12,788 nucleotides of DNA from Calditrichota bacterium. Its GTDB lineage: Bacteria > Calditrichota > Calditrichia > RBG-13-44-9 > J075. The position numbers and the translations under genes were made by a program. Location of the stretch: contig JAJRYW010000447.1 in assembly GCA_024275555.1 (NCBI GenBank), positions 1 to 12,788 on the forward strand. Direction: 5' to 3'. This document shows, one piece after another, positions 7,161 through 12,788 of the stretch. The notes under the pieces are model-generated. The model was given only the letters and a program-made list of their open reading frames with translations, ran no database searches and was not told the DNA's origin. Every line of letters begins with the position of its first letter. Within the stretch, counting starts at the first letter, position 1.

Positions 7161-8339
7161 TTACTCCTGTTCTGGTTCATTCCATGACCGTCTAAGCTGC
7201 TGGAAGCATCGTATCCCTGATGACGGATTGATTACCACGCACCGTAATGCGTTTCTAGCTTCATTCCGCGGGGCAACGGTCGATATTGCGGCAACGGCTG
7301 CTGCGCCGCCAGGGGAGAGAAGCAACCCTTCTTCCAACGCAATTTTTTTAATAGTTTCCTGAATGGTCTCATCATCAATAGAAATGAGCGGCCATTTTTG
7401 ATTTAATGCCAATTTGAGCACATAGCCGGACACGGGAGAGAGATGATTCCGGAAATCCAGCCAGTTGCTGCCTTGAGCCGCTGCTGTAACCGCTTCACTT
7501 GTTCCTCCCTGTACGTACCAGGGGGATGATTTGCTTTGCACCAAACAAAGTTTGGGCAGATGGGCGGACAGCCAGCCCAGTTTTTGCAGTTCGCTCATTG
7601 CTTTCCAAACCCCCAGGGCGGTAATCCCCTCGGTGGTCGGAACAAAGATGATATCCGGCAGCGGCGACATCGTCTCAAAGAGTTCAAAGAATAGCGTCTT
7701 GGCTCCCTCAATCCGATAGGTAAAACCGTGCTCATTCAAATCGTAGAGGGTCGTTTGGTCCGTCGGTATACTCTCTTTGACGGTGCGGCGATTTTTTTGG
7801 TTCCAGGATATTCTTTTTACTGTAGCGCCGTAGAGCTCACAAGCTTCGGCCAAACGATCCGGAGCCTCCTGGGGAATAAATATCAGGGCGGCAACCTGGG
7901 CCCTGGTGCTGTACATGCTGGCAGAGATAGCAAGGCCATTAATCCCATCCGCTAAAACCAGGCTTCTTTTTTGCCTGGCCAGATGGGTGAACAGAAGAGA
8001 CATCTCTCGATCCCGTCCCGATTCCCCGGGATTTTGGGCTTCGTTTTTAATTAAAAGCTGCTTTATCTGTAAACGACTTGCGCTCTTCTCCAATTCGATC
8101 AGCGGTGTGTTTCCCTCTTGTAACGACAGGGGAGAAGGGGATGTCTTGGGAAGCAAGGCCTGGTATTTCCACATCTCGCTTCCACGGGTCCATTCCCTGG
8201 GGTCGATTTCCCGGCGTGCTTTGTAGAGATCATATTCCGCAAGCAAAAAATGCCCGCAGGATTGACAGGTATCTTCAGAATGGTAGAGACTGTGAATTTT
8301 ACGACAATTTGAACAAATATACTGATGAAAGTATCCCAT
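7161..8339 (-). CDS. Threonine-synthase-like PLP-fold protein lacking the catalytic lysine
   Basis: The 392-residue product starts with a zinc ribbon (C9, C12, C25, C28) as in many threonine synthases, followed by the fold-type II core: EGNTPLIEL (75-83), LLIKNEAQNP (95-104), EGAKTLFFEL (211-220), SPGGAAAVAA (342-351). The active-site motifs are broken. The canonical GSFKDRG, whose lysine binds PLP, reads ESGRDRE, so R109 replaces the lysine. The substrate loop (A)STGN becomes ADGING (130-135), the phosphate-binding glycine/asparagine loop becomes TTEGI (235-239), and the late TGxGLKD is PSSGIRCF. The protein therefore cannot act as a normal threonine synthase. The frame itself is intact and full length, so it looks maintained as a pseudoenzyme, not decaying. 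A stop lies seven codons upstream of ATG 8339; AAGGA precedes it with long spacing. Confidence 0.85.
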   Translation of the reverse strand: MGYFHQYICSNCRKIHSLYHSEDTCQSCGHFLLAEYDLYKARREIDPREWTRGSEMWKYQALLPKTSPSPLSLQEGNTPLIELEKSASRLQIKQLLIKNEAQNPGESGRDREMSLLFTHLARQKRSLVLADGINGLAISASMYSTRAQVAALIFIPQEAPDRLAEACELYGATVKRISWNQKNRRTVKESIPTDQTTLYDLNEHGFTYRIEGAKTLFFELFETMSPLPDIIFVPTTEGITALGVWKAMSELQKLGWLSAHLPKLCLVQSKSSPWYVQGGTSEAVTAAAQGSNWLDFRNHLSPVSGYVLKLALNQKWPLISIDDETIQETIKKIALEEGLLLSPGGAAAVAAISTVAPRNEARNALRCVVINPSSGIRCFQQLRRSWNEPEQE

Positions 8340-8508
8340 TGGAGCTAAAAAAATCCTTCACCTTATTAAACATCGATTCCACTTCCACAGGCGCACCAGA
8401 CTTCAGCGTTTCATGAATCAACTCAACTAAAAAAACTGAAAAAATCGAACTCTTTGTGCTGAAGTCTGCCGCAGGCAATTTCCATTTATTATCGCCAGTT
8501 TCAGGCAA
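8299..8508 (-). CDS. Possible small ORF upstream of the PLP-fold gene
   Basis: A 69-codon frame starts at TTG 8508 and overlaps the next gene by 41 nt. The peptide (…FSVFLVELIHETLKSG…) looks soluble and protein-like but matches no family I know. An in-frame TAA at 8512-8514 stands two codons before the TTG, and the same frame is open beyond it (see 8512-8640), so this may be the second half of an interrupted gene. No clear ribosome-binding site. Confidence 0.3.
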   Translation of the reverse strand: MPETGDNKWKLPAADFSTKSSIFSVFLVELIHETLKSGAPVEVESMFNKVKDFFSSNGILSSVYLFKLS

Positions 8509-8511
8509 AGC

Positions 8512-8640
8512 TTAATCCGCGCGAACGGTTCCGAAAAGCTCCGGTATAATTCCATAAAATAAGCAGATCAAAGACCGGTCGGCCAATTGAAGTGCTTTAT
8601 TATTTAACGCCGCGGTCAGCCATTCCTCATAGCCAAACAT
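8512..8640 (-). CDS. Possible small ORF, 42 residues
   Basis: ATG 8640 opens a frame ending at TAA 8512-8514, starting MFGYEEWLTAALNNKALQ and containing a hydrophobic LICLFYGIIPELF segment. It lies about 90 nt downstream of a good leftward promoter and is in the same frame as the 8508-8299 ORF. It has no recognisable ribosome-binding site. It may be a short leader gene, the first half of a broken gene, or chance. Confidence 0.25.
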   Translation of the reverse strand: MFGYEEWLTAALNNKALQLADRSLICLFYGIIPELFGTVRAD

Positions 8641-8736
8641 AGCGTCGAAAGGGCGTAATAATGACCCGAAGCGTTGGAAAAATCAAGGAAAATCGAAAAA
8701 CTTTATTGCGAAAATGAGCTGAAGCGTCCCTGGACG

Positions 8737-8765
8737 ATTATACACAATTAATCCTGATAAAACAA
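8737..8765 (-). promoter_or_regulatory. Leftward sigma70-like promoter for the PLP-fold/TPR-HTH unit
   Basis: On the - strand TTGTTT (8760-8765) is followed by a 17-bp spacer and a perfect TATAAT (8737-8742). It lies just past the HAD gene stop and points at the genes from 8640 leftward, giving a start near 8730. The -35 matches only in its TTG. Confidence 0.5.
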
Positions 8766-8774
8766 TAGTAATTT

Positions 8775-9389
8775 CTATCGGAGCGGGTCGCTTATTAAGC
8801 GTTGCAGAGCCTTTCGGATAACAGATGTCCGATCGGCCAAAACGGTCAAAAAACCCAGTTGAGCTGCACTGCGGATGTTGGTTGGGGTGTCGTCAATAAA
8901 TATGCACTCATCTGCGGTGCAAGCCAACTGCTCCAGCATCACCCGGAAGATACCCGGCGCCGGTTTGTTGATCCCGATCCGGAAGGATAGAAAATAGCCG
9001 TCAAAGCCGGCGAGAAAGGGGGATTGCCTGCAGGCGGTCTGCCAGTGAAGCTCATCTGTGTTGGAACAGATGTACAGCCGATATCCCTGTGACTTCAGTT
9101 CGGCTGCCAGTTCCCGGACGCCGGCCTTGGGTTCGCCAATCACCTGACGCCAACATTCGCTAAAGGTGGAATAAGACAGATCCACCTGGTAACGGCGGCA
9201 GAACTCCCGGTGAAAGTCCGGGAAGGTGCAATGCCCGGCCATTAATTCCAGATGAAGAGGCGAGAGGAAAAAATCCGATAGCGCCTCTACCGGCAGCGAG
9301 GACTCCCGGGCCAGGCTGCGGAGGGTGCGTTCCGGGTGGATGTGCACCAGCACATTGCCCAGGTCAAAAATGATATTCGCTTTTTTCAT
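8775..9389 (-). CDS. HAD-family phosphatase (YihX-like)
   Basis: A cytosolic haloacid-dehalogenase-type hydrolase, 204 residues, probably dephosphorylating a small phosphorylated metabolite such as a sugar phosphate. Motif I is FDLGNVLV with nucleophile D9; the N at the position of the usual second aspartate is common in the YihX subgroup. Motif II is CSNT (108-111), motif III the lysine K142 in NKPAPGIF, and motif IV FIDDTPTNI with D166 and D167. A helical cap domain occupies about residues 20-90. It starts 12 nt after the SDR stop and is co-transcribed with it; only a weak AAGG precedes the ATG, so translation may depend on coupling. The stop is TAG 8775-8777, and I see no terminator hairpin behind it. 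The substrate cannot be told from the sequence. Confidence 0.88.
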   Translation of the reverse strand: MKKANIIFDLGNVLVHIHPERTLRSLARESSLPVEALSDFFLSPLHLELMAGHCTFPDFHREFCRRYQVDLSYSTFSECWRQVIGEPKAGVRELAAELKSQGYRLYICSNTDELHWQTACRQSPFLAGFDGYFLSFRIGINKPAPGIFRVMLEQLACTADECIFIDDTPTNIRSAAQLGFLTVLADRTSVIRKALQRLISDPLR

Positions 9390-9401
9390 TTGTCGGAATA
9401 T

Positions 9402-10178
9402 CTACCTTGCGCAGGTCTGGGCGCGGCCGCCGTCGATGCTGTAGGTTGCCCCGGTGATCCATCCGGCGGATTCCGAGGCCAGGAATAGAATCAGATCGGC
9501 GATTTCTTCCGGACGACCTACCCGGCCCAGCGGATGGGTGCTTTTGCTGTGCTCCAGGAATTGCCGGTAGGCCTCCCGATCCATCCCGCTGTTCAAATGC
9601 AGCCTGGTTTCCACCACCCCCGGATTCACCGCGTTTACCCGAATCCCCTGCTCCGCCAGTTCCAGGGCCGCACAGCGGGTTAGCTGATCCAATCCGGCTT
9701 TACTGACGCAATAGGCCAAAATCCCCGGAAAAGAGCGCAGGCCTGCCACCGAAGACACGTTGATAATGTTCCCTTTGCTTTTGCTTAACATCGCTATGCT
9801 GAGTTGGATCAGATAAAAAACCGAGCGCAGATTCAGGTTCATCATCTCATCGTAATCGTCCAGCGAGGTGTTGTTAATGCGGCCCATCGCGATAATTCCG
9901 GCCGAGTTTACCAGCACATCCAGGCGGCCGAGTTCCTGTTCGGTTTGCCGGATTAACTCCCGGCAGAATGCGGGATCGCCGAGGTCGCCGGGAACCGAGA
10001 ATACCCGCGCTCCCTTCTGCCCGTCAAAACGGGCCTGCAATTCAGCCAGTTTTTGTTGATTTCTGCCGGTTAATACCAGGCTGGCGCCTTGCTGCCGGAA
10101 GGCCTGCGCCGTTGCTTCGCCGATGCCGCTGGTCGCCCCGGTGATCAGGGCAACTTTGCCTACAAAATTCAGATTCAT
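9402..10178 (-). CDS. Short-chain dehydrogenase/reductase (classical SDR)
   Basis: A 258-residue NAD(P)-dependent oxidoreductase with all classical SDR signatures: TGATSGIG nucleotide-binding motif (13-20), NSAG (91-94), N116 in MNLNLRSV, and the catalytic S143, Y156, K160 (YCVSK). The C-terminal DGG (249-251) and the VNPGVVET segment are typical of the FabG/glucose-dehydrogenase-like group. R39 in the second strand (LTGRN) hints at NADP(H) preference. The substrate is not readable: the family covers 3-oxoacyl-ACP reductases, sugar and steroid dehydrogenases. The start ATG 10178 has a good GGAGAG 5 nt upstream. The HAD phosphatase follows after 12 nt. It is divergent from namZ, sharing a 154-nt intergenic region. 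Confidence 0.9.
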   Translation of the reverse strand: MNLNFVGKVALITGATSGIGEATAQAFRQQGASLVLTGRNQQKLAELQARFDGQKGARVFSVPGDLGDPAFCRELIRQTEQELGRLDVLVNSAGIIAMGRINNTSLDDYDEMMNLNLRSVFYLIQLSIAMLSKSKGNIINVSSVAGLRSFPGILAYCVSKAGLDQLTRCAALELAEQGIRVNAVNPGVVETRLHLNSGMDREAYRQFLEHSKSTHPLGRVGRPEEIADLILFLASESAGWITGATYSIDGGRAQTCAR

Positions 10179-10213
10179 CTGCTCTCTCCAGGTTTGATTT
10201 GTTCCGGAAAAGG

Positions 10214-10242
10214 TTGTAATATAATTGGCCGAAAGGTATACT
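10214..10242 (+). promoter_or_regulatory. Sigma70-like promoter for the NamZ-type gene
   Basis: TTGTAA (10214-10219), a 17-bp spacer and TATACT (10237-10242, 5 of 6) face rightward within the divergent region, predicting a leader of about 84 nt. A TATAAT at 10220-10225 is also present, but no -35 is well spaced from it. I find no strong leftward promoter for the SDR gene. Confidence 0.45.
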
Positions 10243-10332
10243 GCGACTGTTTATTTACTTCTAAATGAGATTTTACCGACTATATTTCATGTGTTCCGCT
10301 GGCGGAAAGTAACCTGATAAGAAAGGCAAACG

Positions 10333-11520
10333 ATGACTCGCTTGAATGTACTTACCGGCCTGGATGTCCTGGTTGCCCGGCAACTGCAACCGCTGCATGG
10401 CCGGCGGGTTGCCCTGCTCTGCAACCAGGCCTCGATTGACCGGCGCTATCGCCACATTAGCGATTATTTTGCAGAAGCTCATCGCACCGGCAAGGTGCAC
10501 CTGCGCTCGGTCTGGGGGCCGCAGCATGGCTTGTGGGGCCATACCCAGGACAATATGATCGAGTGGCAAAGCTACCGCGACCCCCGCCTGGGAGCGCCGG
10601 TCTATTCCCTCTACGGAGAACATCGCAAACCGACCCCGGAGATGCTGGACGGTGTAGAGGTGGCGGCGGTGGATCTCCAGGATGTCGGATCGAAATACTA
10701 TACCTTTATTTGGACGATGGCTCTTGTGATGGAAGCCTGTGCGGAGTCTGGTGTAGAGGTGCTGGTATTGGATCGCCCGAACCCGATTGATGGAGTACGG
10801 ATGGAAGGCGTCCTTACGGAAGGCGCCTATCGCAGCTTTGTCGGCTGGCAGCCGTTGTTGATTCGCCACGGAATGACCATTGCCGAGATTGCCCTGTACC
10901 TGCAAAAGAAATTTTATCCGGATTGCCGGGTAGAGGTGTTGAAAATGGAGGGTTGGCGCCGGGAGATGCTTTTCCCGCAGACGGGATTGCCCTGGGCGCC
11001 TCCATCGCCCAATATGCCGCTGCCGGAAACGGCGCTGGTCTACCCGGGAATGTGCCTCCTGGAAGGAACCAATCTCTCCGAGGGACGGGGAACGACCCGC
11101 CCCTTTGAAATATTCGGCGCACCCTGGATCGACGCCTGGACGTTTTGCCGGGAATTGGCCGGGTTTAATTTAAGCGGGGTTGTTTTCCGGCCGCTGGAGT
11201 TCCAGCCCACCTTCCAAAAGCACGCCGGGAAAAACTGCGGCGGCGCCTTTATCCATGTTGCCGATCCCGGGCAGTTTCAGCCGTTTCGCACGGCGCTGGC
11301 AATCCTGATTACCGCTTATAAACTGTACCCCGGGGAGTTTCGCTGGAAGGAGCCGCCTTATGAGTATGAATATGAGAAGCTGCCGATTGATATTCTGATC
11401 GGCAACTCCTGGCTGCGGGAGATGATCGAGCAGGGGAGCGACTTCCGGGAAATTTGCCGGCGTATTGCCGAGGATGAGCAGGCCTTTGCCGAACAGCGCC
11501 GCCCTTTTCTGATCTATTGA
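10333..11520 (+). CDS. namZ: NamZ-type exo-beta-N-acetylmuramidase (DUF1343, GH171)
   Basis: The 395-residue product is a full-length DUF1343 protein, the family of Bacillus subtilis NamZ, which removes N-acetylmuramic acid from the non-reducing end of peptidoglycan fragments. Conserved stretches are PQHGLWGHTQDNM (63-75), VDLQDVGSKYYTF (113-125), VLDRPNPI (145-152), and EGTNLSEGRGTTRPFE (244-259). The first stretch reads PQHG where PEHG is common. The N-terminus shows no signal peptide or lipobox, so the enzyme should act in the cytosol, on recycled wall fragments, unless the start is wrong. GAAAGG lies 6 nt before ATG 10333. It stands alone and is divergent from the SDR gene; no other wall-recycling gene (murQ, nagZ, amgK) is in the window. 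The substrate is inferred from the family. Confidence 0.88.
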   Translation: MTRLNVLTGLDVLVARQLQPLHGRRVALLCNQASIDRRYRHISDYFAEAHRTGKVHLRSVWGPQHGLWGHTQDNMIEWQSYRDPRLGAPVYSLYGEHRKPTPEMLDGVEVAAVDLQDVGSKYYTFIWTMALVMEACAESGVEVLVLDRPNPIDGVRMEGVLTEGAYRSFVGWQPLLIRHGMTIAEIALYLQKKFYPDCRVEVLKMEGWRREMLFPQTGLPWAPPSPNMPLPETALVYPGMCLLEGTNLSEGRGTTRPFEIFGAPWIDAWTFCRELAGFNLSGVVFRPLEFQPTFQKHAGKNCGGAFIHVADPGQFQPFRTALAILITAYKLYPGEFRWKEPPYEYEYEKLPIDILIGNSWLREMIEQGSDFREICRRIAEDEQAFAEQRRPFLIY

Positions 11521-11534
11521 ACGGCGATTATAGA

Positions 11535-11641
11535 GAATTGCTGATTTCGTTTGCCGCAGTCTCAAGCCTGTGTTTGCATCCCTATGGGGCGGCTACTTGC
11601 TAACAGCTATTGTGCAAGCAGGAGTGCCAAACTTCAGTTTG
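11535..11641 (+). repeat. Repeat family B, copy 1
   Basis: The segment 11535-11572 matches 12067-12104 at 35 of 38 positions, and 11621-11641 matches 12134-12154 at 18 of 21; the distance between the two blocks differs by 19 nt. In this copy GCCAAAC (11626-11632) and GTTTGGC (11637-11643) form a perfect 7-bp hairpin, which copy 2 has lost. Confidence 0.7.
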
Positions 11642-11728
11642 GCCGGGGTTGCCACACTTTTTCTGGAAAGAAATCTTGTATCCCCACGCTGTCAAGCCGA
11701 AGCGTGCCGCCCCTGTTTTTTATCCTCT

Positions 11729-11870
11729 CGTTCCCGGCTCCTGCCTGGAACGGTTTTTTAAAAAAAAGCTCTGCTTTGCTATTGCCGGTCATTGGTCGGC
11801 TTGCTTTATTTTGGCAATGTAAGCGGAGCTTAGAGTGAAAAGTGCGTTCCAGGCGGGAGCTTGGAACGAG
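11729..11870. repeat. Two inverted copies of repeat family A
   Basis: A diverged rightward copy starts with the hairpin CGTTCCCGGC/GCCTGGAACG (11729-11752), then AAAGC-TCT-GCTTT (11765-11777). An inverted copy ends at 11870 with CGTTCCAGGC/GCTTGGAACG (11845-11868), preceded by AAGC-GGA-GCTT and GTGAAAAGTG. Together they form an imperfect palindrome of about 140 bp. Confidence 0.7.
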
Positions 11871-11911
11871 GGGGAACGAGTTTCCCATGAAATTTCACCA
11901 CTCCAGCCCTC

Positions 11912-11953
11912 CCCGAAATCTGGGAGGGAGGCCGGTTTCCCCCCGATTTCGGG
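11912..11953. repeat. Inverted repeat, 9-bp arms
   Basis: CCCGAAATC (11912-11920) and GATTTCGGG (11945-11953) pair exactly around a 24-nt G- then C-rich loop that can pair partly with itself. No T-run follows. It is followed by two similar G-runs, GGGGGAC and GGGGGGAC, three bases apart. Confidence 0.55.
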
Positions 11954-12066
11954 CTTCGTCGTGAGCTCAGCCGAACGGGGGACTAAGGGGGGACATTACC
12001 ATTGCATGAAGGCAACTACACAAATACATTGCATTTTTCGGAAACTAATTCACATCTCAATAAAAA

Positions 12067-12154
12067 GAATTGCTGATTTTATTTGCTGCAGTCTCAAGCC
12101 TGTGGCTGCTCACTACCTGCTGTCCTGCAAAAAGGAGGGCCAAATTTCAGCTTG
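12067..12154 (+). repeat. Repeat family B, copy 2
   Basis: Direct, shortened relative of 11535-11641 (35 of 38 and 18 of 21 identical in the two blocks). It is 19 nt shorter between the blocks. No open frame is shared by the two copies, which suggests a nucleic-acid element, not a coding one. Confidence 0.65.
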
Positions 12155-12370
12155 AAACTTCCTGCAAGATTTTCGAGTATCGATCAGCGTTTTCCGATCT
12201 GCGAAATGCCCCACCCCAGGGTGTAATGGCTCATCCGCATTCTTTGTCTCTACTCTTTAATCTTTAGTAACCACTTCAGGTAGTGCGTGGAACAATTGAG
12301 ATTCGTTGTTGTAGTCAGCCTTTCCCGAAAGGAGCATGTTGTGCTGACAAGCGTTCGACCGAATCAATTT

Positions 12371-12422
12371 TGGGAATGCATCGACTGTGTCGATGCTGCA
12401 TCAACGCAGTTGATGCATTCCA
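12371..12422. repeat. Twin hairpin with interchangeable arms
   Basis: GCATCGAC/GTCGATGC (12378-12396, loop TGT) is followed at once by TGCATCAAC/GTTGATGCA (12397-12417, loop GCA). Both stems are perfect. The outermost arms, GGAATGCATC near 12373 and GATGCATTCC ending at 12421, are also exact complements, so the two small hairpins can be replaced by one large one. Confidence 0.75.
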
Positions 12423-12479
12423 AAAGGCGGAACAAGCTATCGACAAGAACAACCGGCATGAAACACTAGCGTGAAATTT

Positions 12480-12567
12480 ATCTTTCTCGTTCCAGGCTCC
12501 AGCTTGGAACGCACTTTTCCCTAAAAGCTCCGCTTTTTGCACCGGAACTGCGCGGTCACTTCGGCCC
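12480..12567 (+). repeat. Repeat family A, 88-bp unit, copy 1
   Basis: Identical over all 88 bases to 12701-12788. It contains the hairpin CGTTCCAGGC/GCTTGGAACG with loop TCCA (12488-12511; nine Watson-Crick pairs and one G-U) and a terminator-like AAAAGC-TCC-GCTTTT followed by T (12523-12538). Flanking bases differ between copies. Confidence 0.85.
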
Positions 12568-12577
12568 TGCTGACAAA

Positions 12578-12593
12578 CTCTTGCTTGCAAGAG
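12578..12593. repeat. Small perfect hairpin
   Basis: CTCTTGC and GCAAGAG pair exactly around TT, between the two 88-bp units. No function can be assigned. Confidence 0.4.
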
Positions 12594-12654
12594 AGCCGGG
12601 CGTCAATGCCCTGCTTCAGACCACTGTGATGAGGTCAAAGAAAAAGCTGATCAT

Positions 12655-12682
12655 CTCGTTCCAGGCTTTCGCCTGGAACGAG
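12655..12682. repeat. Hairpin-only copy of repeat family A
   Basis: CTCGTTCCAGGC and GCCTGGAACGAG form a perfect 12-bp stem with loop TTTC. The flanking terminator-like part of the 88-bp unit is missing here. AAGCTGATC precedes both this hairpin and the next unit at 12701. Confidence 0.75.
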
Positions 12683-12700
12683 GGGAACCCTGTCAAGCTG

Positions 12701-12788
12701 ATCTTTCTCGTTCCAGGCTCCAGCTTGGAACGCACTTTTCCCTAAAAGCTCCGCTTTTTGCACCGGAACTGCGCGGTCACTTCGGCCC
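12701..12788 (+). repeat. Repeat family A, 88-bp unit, copy 2
   Basis: Exact copy of 12480-12567, 221 bp downstream, with the same hairpin (12709-12732) and AAAAGC-TCC-GCTTTT element (12744-12758). The window ends exactly where the first copy's identity can no longer be compared, so the true unit may be longer. Confidence 0.85.

Larger units (their letters stand above)
11521..12788. repeat. Non-coding, palindrome-rich repeat island
   Basis: About 1.27 kb downstream of namZ holds no convincing gene. The ORFs here are short, overlap in several frames and run through hairpins and repeats. The stretch is built from at least two dispersed repeat families plus several unrelated hairpins (listed separately). 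No transposase, terminal target duplications or tRNA are visible. It continues beyond the right edge, since the last repeat unit is cut by the window end. No T-rich terminator for namZ is evident; the first hairpin is at 11626-11643. Confidence 0.75.

Noticed and set aside
7157..7180. ATG at 7180 as the start of the TPR-HTH gene
   Set aside because: It would overlap the preceding gene and has no ribosome-binding site, whereas ATG 7156 has AGGAG at ideal spacing.
5560..8514. Reassignment of TAA to an amino acid as explanation for both interrupted frames
   Set aside because: TAA is used as an ordinary stop at 780-782 and 7161-7163, the latter followed at once by the next gene's ribosome-binding site.
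8545..8550. Perfect TATAAT on the + strand as a promoter
   Set aside because: There is no suitable -35 at 16-18 bp, and no rightward gene lies downstream of it.
11551..12155. Open frames of 60-106 codons downstream of namZ
   Set aside because: They overlap each other in different frames, run through hairpins and repeats, lack ribosome-binding sites and resemble no protein.
12371..12422. Integron attC site, suggested by CAAC...GTTG in the hairpin
   Set aside because: The RYYYAAC/GTTRRRY core boxes, the extrahelical bases and the asymmetric L boxes are not present, and no cassette ORF or integrase is seen.
12283..12590. Open frames of 60-91 codons around the twin hairpin and the first 88-bp unit
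   Set aside because: They exist on both strands over palindromic DNA, which creates mirror frames; no coding character.
12480..12788. CRISPR array
   Set aside because: Only two long units separated by 133 bp that itself contains another hairpin copy; no regular spacers and no cas gene.

Overview
The window is bacterial: compact genes, short or overlapping gene junctions, Shine-Dalgarno sites and sigma70-like promoters. Coding DNA looks moderately GC-rich. Nothing visible (no rRNA, tRNA or marker gene) fixes the phylum, so I do not name an organism. All gene ends fit the standard genetic code.

Layout from left to right. (1) The 3' part of an unrecognised gene (3-782, +). (2) A lactate-oxidation pair lutB-lutC (986-2957, +) behind a good promoter, without an adjacent lutA. 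(3) A 4-aminobenzoate (folate precursor) cluster pabA-pabB-pabC (3026-5757, +). In it pabC is cut by an in-frame TAA at 5560-5562; the missing C-terminus is still legible in the same frame up to 5757, just before a bidirectional terminator at 5766-5802. (4) A leftward unit, 8640 to 5834: one or two doubtful small ORFs, then a degenerate threonine-synthase-like protein whose PLP-binding lysine is replaced by arginine, then, 4 nt further on, a TPR protein carrying an excisionase/MerR-type helix-turn-helix. (5) A leftward SDR oxidoreductase-HAD phosphatase pair (10178 to 8775). (6) A rightward, divergently transcribed NamZ-type (DUF1343) cell-wall sugar hydrolase (10333-11520). (7) About 1.27 kb of non-coding DNA (11521-12788) packed with palindromes: five copies of a CGTTCC...GGAACG hairpin, an exact 88-bp direct repeat, a second imperfect direct-repeat family, and a twin hairpin whose arms can pair in two alternative ways.

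How the parts work together. LutB and LutC are cytosolic subunits of the L-lactate oxidation complex. PabA and PabB make 4-amino-4-deoxychorismate, which PabC would cleave to 4-aminobenzoate and pyruvate. The SDR, HAD and NamZ proteins are ordinary metabolic enzymes with no obvious shared pathway. The most unusual unit is the pair made of a dead PLP-fold protein and a TPR-HTH protein. It reads like a ligand-sensing pseudoenzyme encoded next to a DNA-binding partner; that role is inference, while the residue losses and the domain order are visible in the sequence.
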